In this document: positions 15,461 through 23,833 of the stretch, in pieces | How the letters are laid out: each line of letters opens with the position of its first letter | Numbering within the stretch: the stretch's first letter is position 1 | IMG/VR virus record: IMGVR_UViG_3300035703_000371 | Span: 1 to 27,062 of that record | Source: a virus | Direction: 5' to 3' (one strand) | Length of the DNA: 27,062 nt | Made by a program: the position numbers and the translations under genes | Notes under the pieces: generated by a model | What the model was told of the DNA's origin: nothing | What the model saw: only the letters and a program-made list of their open reading frames with translations | Database searches by the model: none

Positions 15461-16200
15461 CGGCTGCGGCGATCAAAACGGAGATCCAGAAGCTCGCACC
15501 GAGCGCGATCATCGAGCTGTTCGTGCTGGACTGTACCGCGTTCGGCGGGAGCCTGCTGCGGTTTCATGCGGGCACCAACCAGCTGAGCGGCAATATCGTC
15601 TGGCAGGGCAACACTTATACCGCGTTCCCGATCCAGGCGAGCGGCTTTGACTACTCGGGCAACGGCCAGCTGCCGAGGCCCAAGCTGGCGGTCGCTAACG
15701 TCGCTGGCACGATCACGGCGCTGGTGCTGAGCTATGACGACCTGCTGGGCGCCAAGCTCACCCGCAAGCGGACGCTGGCCAAGTTCCTCGACGATGCGAA
15801 CTTCAACGCGCAGAGCTTGGATCTGAACTTCACCGCGCAGGATTACCGGGTGCGGTCGAGCACGGCGGATCCGACGGCTGAGTTCTCGGACGAGATTTAT
15901 TACGTCGATCGCAAGACCGTCGAGACAAAGGATTTCGTCGAGTTCGAGCTGGCGGCCGCGTTCGACGTGGCCGGTGTCCAGCTGCCGCGCAGACAGATTA
16001 TTCAGAACGTTTGCGTCTGGAAGTACCGCGGCACCGAATGCGGCTACAACGGCTCAAACTACTGGAACACCTCCGACCAGGTCGTCGGATCGCTCGCGCT
16101 CGATGCTTGCGGCAAGCGGTTGTCCAGCTGCAAGCTGCGATTCGGCCAGTACGCGCCGCTTCCGTTCGGAGCTTTCCCGTCGGCGGGGCTCACCCGGTGA
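15457..16200 (+). CDS. L: Minor tail protein L-like with four-cysteine cluster
   Basis: A 247-residue tail tip protein. The N-terminal part (PSAIIELFVLDCTAFGG, FHAGTN, FPIQASGFDYSGNGQLPRPKLAVAN) is typical of gpL. The C-terminal part carries Cys186, Cys195, Cys218 and Cys225 in the spacing of the gpL family, where these residues have been reported to hold an iron-sulphur cluster. The GTG start overlaps the M stop. The end overlaps the GTG start of K. Confidence 0.9.
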   Translation: MTAAAIKTEIQKLAPSAIIELFVLDCTAFGGSLLRFHAGTNQLSGNIVWQGNTYTAFPIQASGFDYSGNGQLPRPKLAVANVAGTITALVLSYDDLLGAKLTRKRTLAKFLDDANFNAQSLDLNFTAQDYRVRSSTADPTAEFSDEIYYVDRKTVETKDFVEFELAAAFDVAGVQLPRRQIIQNVCVWKYRGTECGYNGSNYWNTSDQVVGSLALDACGKRLSSCKLRFGQYAPLPFGAFPSAGLTR

Positions 16201-16901
16201 AGGCCGACGCCTACGAGCACGCGATGGCCGAGTATCCGCGCGAGGCGTGCGGGCTGGTCGTCAAGGCGAGCCGTGGCGCGGTGTATCACCCGTGCGACAA
16301 CATCTCGAACGCGGCGCAGTGTTTTGTGCTGGATCCGCGGGACTACGCCAGGGCGTGCGACGCCGGCGAGATCCTGGCGGTCGTTCACAGTCACCCGAAC
16401 ATGCCCGAGGCGCCCAGCATCATCGATCGGCAGGCGTGCGAGGCGAGCGGCTTACCCTGGCACATCGTGCGGGTGCCCGAAAACCGCTGGGCCTACCTCG
16501 AGCCAGCCGGTTACACGCGAGACCTGATCGGCCGCGAATGGGTTCACGGTGTATCAGACTGTTACACACTGATACAGGATTGGTACAGGATCAATTGCTC
16601 GCTGTATCTGGCAGACTACGACCGGGCCGAGGAATGGTGGCTGCGGGGCGACGATCTATACTCGCAGCACTTCGCCGATGAAGGGTTTCACGAGATACCG
16701 CTCGCCAAGCTGCAGCCTGGCGACGCGCTGCTAATGCAGGCTGCGAGCAAAGTTCCGAACCATGCCGCGGTCTATTTGGGGGATAATGTGATCTTGCATC
16801 ACGTTCGCGGCCGCTTATCGGGCCGGGACATATTCGACGATCAATGGCGGCGCCGAGTGACGCACGTTCTGAGACATGCGGACAATCATCCTTCAAGGTG
16901 A
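16197..16901 (+). CDS. K: Tail tip peptidase K-like (JAMM plus NlpC/P60)
   Basis: A 234-residue two-domain protein. The N-terminal JAB/MPN domain has a full JAMM motif: Glu16, then H64-S-H66, Ser74 and Asp77. The C-terminal NlpC/P60 domain has Cys122 in GVSDCYTLIQDWY and His189 in PNHAAVYLGD. It probably cleaves peptidoglycan cross-links during tail tip assembly or DNA entry, as proposed for lambda gpK. I start at GTG 16197, overlapping the L stop; the open frame runs further upstream but that part is a shadow of L and lacks domain similarity. It overlaps the I gene by 26 bases. Confidence 0.9.
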   Translation: MKADAYEHAMAEYPREACGLVVKASRGAVYHPCDNISNAAQCFVLDPRDYARACDAGEILAVVHSHPNMPEAPSIIDRQACEASGLPWHIVRVPENRWAYLEPAGYTRDLIGREWVHGVSDCYTLIQDWYRINCSLYLADYDRAEEWWLRGDDLYSQHFADEGFHEIPLAKLQPGDALLMQAASKVPNHAAVYLGDNVILHHVRGRLSGRDIFDDQWRRRVTHVLRHADNHPSR

Positions 16902-17478
16902 GCTGGGAAAGAGGTTCGGCCGGATGCACCGACTCGATGTTCGGTCTCCGGCCGAAGCTATTCGAGCGCTGTGCGCGAACTTCCGGGACTTTGCTGGATT
17001 CCTATCGAGCAGCCACGAGCGGAACGTCGGTTATCGGATCCTGTCGAACCAGGACGCGGTGAACCTGGACCAGTTGCATGATCCAGCTGGGCAGACCATC
17101 AAGATCGTTCCGGTGATCGCCGGCGCTGGTGGCGGCAACCCGCTGGCCAGTATCTTGATCGGTGGCGCGATCATCGCGGCGGCATTCTTTACCGGTGGCG
17201 TCGCACTGGTGGCCGGTCAAGGGCTCGTTTTCTCGGGCCTGATCGGCCAAGTCGCATTCGGTATCGGTGTCTCGCTCGCACTCGGCGGGATCTCGCAGCT
17301 GCTCGCACCGACGCCTCCCTCCCCTGGCGTCGCCGACGCGACCGAACCGTCATTCGTGTTCGATGGCGCGGTCAACACGACATCGCAAGGGCACCCGGTG
17401 CCGATCGGATACGGTCGGCTCATCGTCGGCAGCGCGGTGATCAGCGCCGGCTTATCAGCGGATGACATCGAGGCATGA
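16876..17478 (+). CDS. I: Tail assembly protein I-like
   Basis: A 200-residue protein of the lambda gpI family. Residues 1-85 form a ubiquitin-like domain (MRTIILQGELGKRFGRMHRLDV, LCANFRDFAGFL, VGYRIL). Residues about 90-145 are Gly/Ala-rich and hydrophobic (SILIGGAIIAAAFFTGG, GIGVSLALGGISQLL). The end has the family-typical FVFDGAVNTTSQGHPVPIGYGRLIVGS. It helps tail tip assembly. Its last bases overlap the J start as ATGA. Confidence 0.92.
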   Translation: MRTIILQGELGKRFGRMHRLDVRSPAEAIRALCANFRDFAGFLSSSHERNVGYRILSNQDAVNLDQLHDPAGQTIKIVPVIAGAGGGNPLASILIGGAIIAAAFFTGGVALVAGQGLVFSGLIGQVAFGIGVSLALGGISQLLAPTPPSPGVADATEPSFVFDGAVNTTSQGHPVPIGYGRLIVGSAVISAGLSADDIEA

Positions 17479-20400
17479 GCGACCTACGATCAAAGTCGTT
17501 CGCGCGGATCGTTGACCTGATCTCCGAGGGCGAGATCGTCGGTCTGGTCAATGGCGCCAAGTCGATCTATCTCAACGGCACGCCGCTTGAGAACGCCGAC
17601 GGCACCCGGAATTTCGAGAATGTGAGCTACGAAACCCGGCCAGGGACGCAGGCGCAGACCTACATCCCGGACGCCGCGGCGATCGAGTCGTCGCTCAACG
17701 TGGCCACCGAGGTGACGGCAGCGACCTCGGTCGTGCGGACGGTGTCGAACTCCGATGTCAACGCGGTTCGGGTGATCCTGAGCGTGCCGGCGCTCTACCG
17801 CGCCAAGGATGACGGCTCGCAGGTCGGCACTTCGGTGCAGATCGCGATCGATGTCCAGGCGAGCGGCGGCAGCTACGTCACCAAGGTTACCGACACGATC
17901 GACGGCAAGGCGACGAGCAAATATCAGCGGGCCTACAAGATCGCGCTCACCGGATCCGCACCGTGGAACATCCGCGTGCGCCGGATCACCGAGGACAGCA
18001 CGAACCTCAAGCTGCAGAATAAAACCTTCTGGGACACTTATACCGAGATCATCGAGGCGAAGCTCCGCTATCCGAACTCGGCGATCGTCACGACCCGGTT
18101 TGACGCGGCAGCTTTCCAGGGCGTGCCGACGCGCGGCTACGATGTTAAGCTGATCAAGGTTAAGGTACCGGTCAACTATAACCCGACGACCCGGACATAC
18201 ACCGGGGTCTGGGACGGCACCTTCAAGACCGAGTGGACGGATAACCCAGCCTGGTGCTTTTACGATCTGGTCACGAATGAGCGATACGGGCTGGGCACCT
18301 ACATACCGGCCGCGCAGGTCGACAAGTGGGCGCTGTACACGATCAGCCAGTATTGCGACCAACTGGTGAACGACGGGTTCGGCGGGCTCGAGCCGCGCTT
18401 CACCTGTAACCTGTACTTGCAGAGCCGAGCGGAAGCCTTCAAGGTCGTGCAAGACCTCGCGAGCTGCTTCCGCTCGATGGTCTATTGGGCCTCGGGCGCT
18501 CTGACGGTCGCGCAGGACGCGCCCAGCGACCCGGTGGCGCTGTACACGCAAGCCAACGTCATCGAGGGGCGCTTTACCTATTCGGGCGCCAGCGCCAAGG
18601 CCCGGCACACGGTCGCGCTGGTGACCTGGAACGACCCGGCGGACCTGTACAAGCAGAAGATCGAATACGTCGAGGACGCCGAGGCGATTGCACGGTTCGG
18701 CGTGGTGCCCACCGAGGTTGTGGCGGTCGGTTGCACCAGCCGCGGCCAGGCGAACCGGGTCGGTCGCTGGCTGCTGTATTCCGAGCGGTACGAGTCGGAA
18801 ACGGTGTCGTTCCGCACGGGCATCGAGGGCGCGGTCGTCAGACCTGGTCAGATCATCAAGGTCGCCGACTCGGCTCGCGCTGGCACCCGGCTGGGTGGCC
18901 GCGTGGTGTCCGCCACCACGACGGTCGTCGGGGTCGATGCGCCGCTGGTGTTGGGCGCCGGCACCTGGACCATGTTCGTGATGCTGCCCAGCGGTGCGGT
19001 CGAGTCGCGGACGGTGTCCAGCTCGGTGGGCCAGTCGGTCACCCTGGCGTCGGCGCTGAGTGCTGCACCGCAAGCCGGGGCGCAATGGCTGATCTCTGGC
19101 GCGACCGTCGAGGCGCAGACCTTCCGGGTCGTCACGATCAGCGAGGTCGACGGCGAGATCGAGATCACCGGCGTGCGCCACGACCCGGACAAGTACGCAG
19201 CCGTCGAGGACGGGCTCGTGCTGCAGTCGCGCAGCATCACCTCGCTGGACGACCCGCCGGAGCCGGTGACCGTCGCGTCACTGTCCGAATACCTCTACAC
19301 GACCCCGACCGACGTTAAGGTCGGCGCCTCGATCAGCTGGTCGCCGGTCGCCTACGCGGCGACCTACCTGGTGCAGTACCGGATCGAAGGGCAAAACGTC
19401 GTCGAGCAGGTCGCGACCGCTCCTTCGCTTGAGCTGCTGGACTGCGAGGTCGGGACGTACACGATCACCATTTACGCGGTGAACGCGCTCAGCAAGCGGT
19501 CGCTGCCCTATACCTTCTCGGCTACCGTGCTGGGCAAGACCGCCAAGCCTGCAGACATCACCGGCTTTCAGCTGGTCGCGCAGGGCGCAACGGGCCTGCT
19601 GCAGTGGGATCTGCACCCGGACCTCGACGTGCGAATCGGCGGCCAGATCGTCATCCGCTTTTCTGAGCTGTCGTCCGGCGCCAGCTGGAACACCGCGATC
19701 CCAGTGGCGGAATTCTCGGGCGCCTCAAACAGCGGCACCGTGCCGCTTGCCGCGGGCACCTACCTGGCGCGGGCGATGGACAGCAGCGGCACGCTGTCCG
19801 CCAATGCCGCCGAGGTCGTCAGTCAGACCCTCTCGATCATCCAGTACAACGCGGTCGTCGCGAACAGCCAGCACCCGAGCTTCTCGGGCACCAAAACGGA
19901 TATGTTCGTCGAGTCGAACAAGCTCAAGCTCGAATACATCCCGACGCCATCGCTCGATCTTGATTTCACGACCGGCACCTATCAGGAGGGCGAGGTATTC
20001 CCGGATCCGACCGTGCAGTCGGGCATGTACGAGTTCGACTCGTATATCGACATTGGTGCGGTCTACACAAGCCGGGTTTCGGTCAACTTCGCGGCCGACA
20101 CGATCAACCTGGCCAACGTCGTCGATCGTTGGCCAGCCATCGATACGCTGGGCGACATCGATCTGGGCGACGTGACCGCCGACTATGTCGACACCTGGCT
20201 GGACTGGGACGCGATCACGAACTTCGACGCCGAGATCATCCTCGGCGACGCTTCGGCGACCTTCGAGGTGGCCACGACTAACGACAACCCGGCCGGGACG
20301 CCGACCTGGTCCGAGTGGCGGCAGTTCTACCTCGGCGACTACACCGCGCGAGCGTTCAAGTTCCGCATGATCGTCGATCGCGGGGCGGACACATATACGC

Positions 20401-20687
20401 AGGTCGAATTTTCCGAGCTGGGCGTCACGATCGACGTGCCAGACCGGATCGAGAGCGCGAAGAACGTATCTGTCGGCGTCGGCGGCTTGACGGTGACCTA
20501 TACGAATGCGTTTTACGACACGCCAGCGGTCGCGATCACTCCCTATAATCTCGCGACCGGCGATTACCTGGTCGTCTCCGGTCAATCATCGACCGGGTTT
20601 ACCGTGGCATTCAAGAATTCGGCCGGCACCAACGTCGCGAGGACGATGGACTGGATCGCCAAGGGTTTCGGATACAAGACAACGTAA
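17475..20687 (+). CDS. J: Host specificity / central tail tip protein J-like
   Basis: A 1070-residue protein forming the central tip hub, where receptor binding and genome release begin. The N-terminal half has the J pattern (SFARIVDLISEGEIVGLVNGAKSIYLNGTPL; ENVSYETRPGTQAQTYI; GTYIPAAQVDKWALYTISQYCDQLVNDGFGG; CNLYLQSRAEAFKVVQDLASCFRSMVYW). Residues about 595-690 look like fibronectin type III units. An LDLDFTT.TY segment lies near residue 826, followed by a beta-rich distal domain that probably holds host range. The length is near that of lambda J (1132). Confidence 0.95.
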   Translation: MSDLRSKSFARIVDLISEGEIVGLVNGAKSIYLNGTPLENADGTRNFENVSYETRPGTQAQTYIPDAAAIESSLNVATEVTAATSVVRTVSNSDVNAVRVILSVPALYRAKDDGSQVGTSVQIAIDVQASGGSYVTKVTDTIDGKATSKYQRAYKIALTGSAPWNIRVRRITEDSTNLKLQNKTFWDTYTEIIEAKLRYPNSAIVTTRFDAAAFQGVPTRGYDVKLIKVKVPVNYNPTTRTYTGVWDGTFKTEWTDNPAWCFYDLVTNERYGLGTYIPAAQVDKWALYTISQYCDQLVNDGFGGLEPRFTCNLYLQSRAEAFKVVQDLASCFRSMVYWASGALTVAQDAPSDPVALYTQANVIEGRFTYSGASAKARHTVALVTWNDPADLYKQKIEYVEDAEAIARFGVVPTEVVAVGCTSRGQANRVGRWLLYSERYESETVSFRTGIEGAVVRPGQIIKVADSARAGTRLGGRVVSATTTVVGVDAPLVLGAGTWTMFVMLPSGAVESRTVSSSVGQSVTLASALSAAPQAGAQWLISGATVEAQTFRVVTISEVDGEIEITGVRHDPDKYAAVEDGLVLQSRSITSLDDPPEPVTVASLSEYLYTTPTDVKVGASISWSPVAYAATYLVQYRIEGQNVVEQVATAPSLELLDCEVGTYTITIYAVNALSKRSLPYTFSATVLGKTAKPADITGFQLVAQGATGLLQWDLHPDLDVRIGGQIVIRFSELSSGASWNTAIPVAEFSGASNSGTVPLAAGTYLARAMDSSGTLSANAAEVVSQTLSIIQYNAVVANSQHPSFSGTKTDMFVESNKLKLEYIPTPSLDLDFTTGTYQEGEVFPDPTVQSGMYEFDSYIDIGAVYTSRVSVNFAADTINLANVVDRWPAIDTLGDIDLGDVTADYVDTWLDWDAITNFDAEIILGDASATFEVATTNDNPAGTPTWSEWRQFYLGDYTARAFKFRMIVDRGADTYTQVEFSELGVTIDVPDRIESAKNVSVGVGGLTVTYTNAFYDTPAVAITPYNLATGDYLVVSGQSSTGFTVAFKNSAGTNVARTMDWIAKGFGYKTT

Positions 20688-20698
20688 GAGGCAAGGCA

Positions 20699-21310
20699 AT
20701 GAGCCAACACGACTATGACATCGCCAACGGATCCGGGAGCACGGTGCGGGCTGACCTGAATAATGTGCTCGCTGCGATCCTGTCGCTCAACTCAGGCGCC
20801 ACCGCACCAACGACGACCGTCGCCTATATGCTTTGGTACGACACGACGGCCGCCCAGCTCAAGATGCGCAACGCGGCCAATAACGCATGGGTCACCATCG
20901 GGGCCATCAACGGATCGAACTTCGATGTTACTGGCGTCGCTTCCAGTGGCGTGACCCAGCTAAACGGTCAAGCCGGGGCGATCACGAACACGACGATCGG
21001 GAATATCGGCAACTATGTGGCGGCGGTCTATGTGCCTGGTGCGCATCCTGGCACGAATTCGATGCCGATCAATGTCGGCGATACGGTTGCCGGTTCGACG
21101 CTGCGGTATAACTATTCGGTGTCGGCGATGGTAAACGGTCATTTGGGCGATCTGGCCGGCCGATCGACGGCCAGCGGGACGACAACCTACGGATCCGGCG
21201 GGACGACACCATCGGGAACTTGGCGATGCGTCGCAAGACCGGCGTATTACTACGATCCGGAAGGGCCGGGGTACCACTGGATTCCCGGCCTATTTGTCCG
21301 CGTCTCATAA
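20699..21310 (+). CDS. Tail fibre protein 1, shared N-terminal anchor
   Basis: A 203-residue protein starting eleven bases after J. Residues 1-68 (MSQHDYDIANGSGSTVRADLNNVL, then SGATAPTTTVAYMLWYDTT and NAANNAWVTIG) are paralogous to the start of the next gene and probably anchor it to the tip. The distal half is different and lacks a collar motif; it ends with Tyr-rich WRCVARPAYYYDP and GYHWIPGLFVRVS. It is probably a short side fibre or tip-associated adhesin. Confidence 0.75.
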   Translation: MSQHDYDIANGSGSTVRADLNNVLAAILSLNSGATAPTTTVAYMLWYDTTAAQLKMRNAANNAWVTIGAINGSNFDVTGVASSGVTQLNGQAGAITNTTIGNIGNYVAAVYVPGAHPGTNSMPINVGDTVAGSTLRYNYSVSAMVNGHLGDLAGRSTASGTTTYGSGGTTPSGTWRCVARPAYYYDPEGPGYHWIPGLFVRVS

Positions 21311-21326
21311 CTAACAAGGGTTCAAC

Positions 21327-21983
21327 GTGAGCCAACACGACTACGTTCTCGACAACCAGGCCGGCGCGCAGTTCCGCGCCGATCTCAACAACGCGCTGGC
21401 TGCGGTCGCCACCGTCAACTCGGGCGCCACAACGCCGGCCACGACTTACGCCTATCAGCTCTGGGCGGACACGACGACCGGAATGCTCAAGCAGCGGAAT
21501 GCGGCAAATTCGGCATGGGTTACCCTGTTCCCGCTGGCCACGACCGTCGACCCGTCTGGCACGATCAAGCTGTATGCGGGCGCGAGCGCTCCGACCGGTT
21601 ACCTGATCTGCGACGGATCCGCGGTCTCGCGGACGACTTACGCGGACCTGTTCGCGGTGCTCAGCACGACTTACGGAGCCGGCGACGGTTCAACGACGTT
21701 CAACCTGCCAGATTTCCGGCGGCGCGTTCCGGTCGGAGCTGGCGGCACTGGCACGGCTACGCTGGGCAATACGCGAGGAAGCACTGGCGGGGCTGAGACG
21801 CATACGCTGTCGATCGCTGAAATGCCAGCGCACACGCACGAGTATGGAACAAGCGGATCGAGTGGCGGCGGCATATCGTCTGGCGGTGTGTCAACGACCA
21901 GGGCGACCGGATCCACCGGCGGCGGCGGCGCTCACAACAACATGCAGCCAAGTCTTGTCGTGAATTACATAATCAAAACGTAA
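21327..21983 (+). CDS. Tail fibre protein 2 with tail-collar domain
   Basis: A 218-residue protein with a GTG start (MSQHDYVLDNQAGAQFRADLNN). Residues 1-68 repeat the anchor of fibre 1. Residues about 75-130 form a phage collar domain (PSGTIKLYAGASAPTGYLICDGSAVSRTTYADLFAVL, then TTFNLPDFRRRVPVGAGG). The end has ETHTLSIAEMPAHTHEYG and a Gly/Ser-rich variable tail closing with NNMQPSLVVNYIIKT. This is the classic design of a short tail fibre or receptor-binding protein. GGG at 21318-21320 is the only weak ribosome binding site. Confidence 0.88.
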   Translation: MSQHDYVLDNQAGAQFRADLNNALAAVATVNSGATTPATTYAYQLWADTTTGMLKQRNAANSAWVTLFPLATTVDPSGTIKLYAGASAPTGYLICDGSAVSRTTYADLFAVLSTTYGAGDGSTTFNLPDFRRRVPVGAGGTGTATLGNTRGSTGGAETHTLSIAEMPAHTHEYGTSGSSGGGISSGGVSTTRATGSTGGGGAHNNMQPSLVVNYIIKT

Positions 21984-22022
21984 TTTTCACGCTTTCTCTA
22001 ATCAAATCACGCAGCCTTGCGC

Positions 22023-22028
22023 TAAAAT
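22023..22028 (+). promoter_or_regulatory. Possible -10 element (TAAAAT) before the lysis genes
   Basis: TAAAATTACGCA here is identical over 12 bases to the motif at 8915. It lies in an AT-rich 51-base gap after the fibre genes. The start of the next gene is six bases after the hexamer, where transcription would begin, so the message could be leaderless. No good -35 box is seen. Confidence 0.35.
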
Positions 22029-22034
22029 TACGCA

Positions 22035-22250
22035 ATGGGACTCGATCATCAGGTTGGTCGGCACGATGCTCAGATCGAAGCGCTTGAACGCGAGGTTCAC
22101 GCGCTCCGGGCCGACATCGCCGAGATCAAGCGGATGCTGTCAGAGGCTCACGGGGGCTGGAAGGCGCTGATGCTGGTGGCAGGCATTGCCGCTACCATCG
22201 GCGCCGCAGCCACCAAGCTGGCAACGTGGGTCGGGTGGGTGCCGAGATGA
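22035..22250 (+). CDS. Small coiled-coil membrane protein (lysis-associated)
   Basis: A 71-residue protein. Residues about 5-37 are a heptad-rich coiled coil (DAQIEALEREVHALRADIAEIKRML). Residues about 43-65 form one membrane segment (ALMLVAGIAATIGAAATKLATWVGW). The architecture resembles XhlA-type proteins that work with holins in lysis. It is followed at once, with an ATGA overlap, by the holin-like gene. There is no ribosome binding site before the ATG. Confidence 0.7.
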   Translation: MGLDHQVGRHDAQIEALEREVHALRADIAEIKRMLSEAHGGWKALMLVAGIAATIGAAATKLATWVGWVPR

Positions 22251-22744
22251 TCGAGATGCTGGGCGGGGGTGTAATCGGGTCGCTTATTGGCGGCCTGTTT
22301 CGTCTGGCGCCGGAATTTCTGAAATGGCTAGACCGAAAAAACGAGCGGGCGCACGAGCTCGCCATGTTCGGCAAGCAGTGTGAGCTCGAGGCCCAGCGCG
22401 GGCAGCAGAAGCTCGCCGAGATCGGAGCGCAGCGCGAGGCGGCGCTTGACACCGGAGTGATCGACGCCTTCAAGTCGGCGATCGAGCAGCAGACCCATAT
22501 GACGAAGGCCGCCGGCGGCTGGGCAGCGAGACTATCGGCCAGCGTGCGGCCGGTCGTGACGTATGCGCTGGTCGGCGTTTACCTGGCCATGCAGATCGTG
22601 ATGGCTGCAGCCGTGATCTACCGCGGCGGGTCGATCGACGACGTTTTCCGGTTCGTGATGACGCCGGATTTCGTGGCGCTCGTGGCCGGGATCCTGAACT
22701 ATCATTTCCTGAATCGCACGCTCGAGAAACGATCTCTTTTGTAG
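22247..22744 (+). CDS. Holin-like protein (GTA-type three-segment holin)
   Basis: A 165-residue protein with a Gly-rich N-terminal hydrophobic segment (MLGGGVIGSLIGGLFRLAPEFLKWL), a long charged helix (about 25-75) and two further hydrophobic segments near residues 98-124 and 133-152. This matches the layout of the three-segment holin family that also includes gene-transfer-agent release holins. I start at ATG 22247, overlapping the previous stop, rather than at the in-frame GTG 22226. It should permeabilise the inner membrane so the lysozyme can reach peptidoglycan. Confidence 0.78.
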   Translation: MIEMLGGGVIGSLIGGLFRLAPEFLKWLDRKNERAHELAMFGKQCELEAQRGQQKLAEIGAQREAALDTGVIDAFKSAIEQQTHMTKAAGGWAARLSASVRPVVTYALVGVYLAMQIVMAAAVIYRGGSIDDVFRFVMTPDFVALVAGILNYHFLNRTLEKRSLL

Positions 22745-22752
22745 GGGGTCTC

Positions 22753-23022
22753 ATGAAGTCGATCGCTGTTGCTCTGTGTCTCTCGGTCTCGGTGGCGCAG
22801 GCGGCAGTGATTGCCGAAGCCACCGACGGTAAGGTTCGGGTCGAGCTCCACGACCAGAATGCGCACTGTCAAGATGGCGCAATGCTGGCGCTGTACCATC
22901 AGGACGGCAAAACGACGACGGGGTGCTGGCGCCAGGTGGGCCAATTCATTCAATTCGCGTGGTCGGACGCTGACATCGCACGGGTACCGGCTTCGCTGTT
23001 CAAGAAGGTTTCGCAAGGTTGA
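22753..23022 (+). CDS. Small secreted protein in the lysis block
   Basis: An 89-residue protein with a clear signal peptide (MKSIAVALCLSVSVAQA, with cleavage likely after AQA). The mature part is about 72 residues, with two cysteines (in NAHCQDG and TTGCWRQ) that could form a disulphide in the periplasm. GGGGG lies eight bases before the ATG. It sits between holin and lysozyme where a spanin or lysis modulator might be expected, but it lacks the coiled coil of Rz and the lipobox of Rz1. Function unknown. Confidence 0.7.
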   Translation: MKSIAVALCLSVSVAQAAVIAEATDGKVRVELHDQNAHCQDGAMLALYHQDGKTTTGCWRQVGQFIQFAWSDADIARVPASLFKKVSQG

Positions 23023-23462
23023 CGGATCTGAGCATTGCCGCAGCACTGTGTCGTGAGTTCGAAGGGTTCCGCGCTCGGCCGTATCTGTGCCCAGCGGGGA
23101 TCCCAACGATCGGCTACGGCTCGACCTATTACGAGGACGGCCGTCGCGTATCGCTGCAGGATCCACCGATCACGAGGCAAGCCGCCGACGATCTGCTGAT
23201 GTACGAGCTCCGGCACACTTACCTGCCGGGCACGCTCCGGGCCTGCCCGAACCTGGCGCTGCACCCGAGGCGGTGCAACGCGATCGTCGATTTCGCTTAC
23301 AACCTCGGCGTCGGCCGGCTGCAGACGAGCACGCTGCGGCGGACGATCCTGGCCGAGGACTGGGACGCATCCCGCGAGCAGCTCATGCGCTGGGTGCGAG
23401 GTGGCGGCAAGGTGCTGCCGGGGCTGGTCAGACGGCGAAAGGCCGAAGCCGAGCTATTGTGA
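23019..23462 (+). CDS. Endolysin, T4-type lysozyme (GH24)
   Basis: A 147-residue muramidase that cleaves the glycan strands of peptidoglycan. The catalytic pattern is Glu15, eight residues, Cys24, five residues, Thr30 (EFEGFRARPYLCPAGIPTIGYG), where many relatives have Asp at the Cys position. NAIVDFAYNLGVGRLQTSTLRR is also typical. The start is TTG at 23019, overlapping the previous stop and preceded by GCAAGG. No ATG or GTG upstream of the catalytic Glu fits. There is no signal or anchor segment, so export depends on the holin. Confidence 0.88.
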   Translation: MTDLSIAAALCREFEGFRARPYLCPAGIPTIGYGSTYYEDGRRVSLQDPPITRQAADDLLMYELRHTYLPGTLRACPNLALHPRRCNAIVDFAYNLGVGRLQTSTLRRTILAEDWDASREQLMRWVRGGGKVLPGLVRRRKAEAELL

Positions 23463-23833
23463 AGAACCGACCGACCGCCGAGCAGGTGGCCGAATTCGAC
23501 CGCTATGTTGCCAAGTGGCAGCGGGTGCTGAACCTGCGCGACTGGCGGATCGAGCGCGGCCAGAAACCGGCCCAGCGCGGGGCAATGGCCGAGGTCGAGT
23601 GTCACCCCGGCGCTAGGCTCGCGACTTACCGGCTGGGCGACTGGGCGGGTGAGGAGATCAACTCAGGTTCACTCAGCAAGACAGCACTGCACGAGGTGCT
23701 GCACGTTTTCCTGTACGACTTGATCGTCACCGCAGCTGATCACCGCAGCATCGACGGCGCGATCGAGACCGCCGAGCACCGTGTGATCAATGTGCTCGAA
23801 AACCTCATTGCTCAACTGCCAGATGAAACTTGA
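23459..23833 (+). CDS. Small HExxH zinc-metalloprotease-like protein
   Basis: A 124-residue protein starting with GTG at 23459, overlapping the lysozyme stop. It has a zincin motif H78-E79-V-L-H82 in KTALHEVLHVFLYDL, with a possible third ligand in the ETAEHRVINVLENL helix (E106 or H107). The N-terminus is helical (PTAEQVAEFDRYVAKWQRVLNLRDWRIER). The order of helix, strands and HExxH helix suggests a minimal zincin fold. Phage proteins of this type occur, but their targets are not known to me. The open frame reaches further upstream, but only as a shadow of lysozyme. Confidence 0.75.
   Translation: MKNRPTAEQVAEFDRYVAKWQRVLNLRDWRIERGQKPAQRGAMAEVECHPGARLATYRLGDWAGEEINSGSLSKTALHEVLHVFLYDLIVTAADHRSIDGAIETAEHRVINVLENLIAQLPDET

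Noticed and set aside
16011-16196. Longer N-terminus for the K-like protein
   Set aside because: The extension is a shadow of the L gene with Arg/Leu-rich sequence; the GTG at 16197 gives a normal JAB-domain start and overlaps the L stop.
17490-19181. Long minus-strand open frame (563 codons) opposite J
   Set aside because: It mirrors the strongly supported J gene; the composition is a shadow pattern with no recognisable motif.
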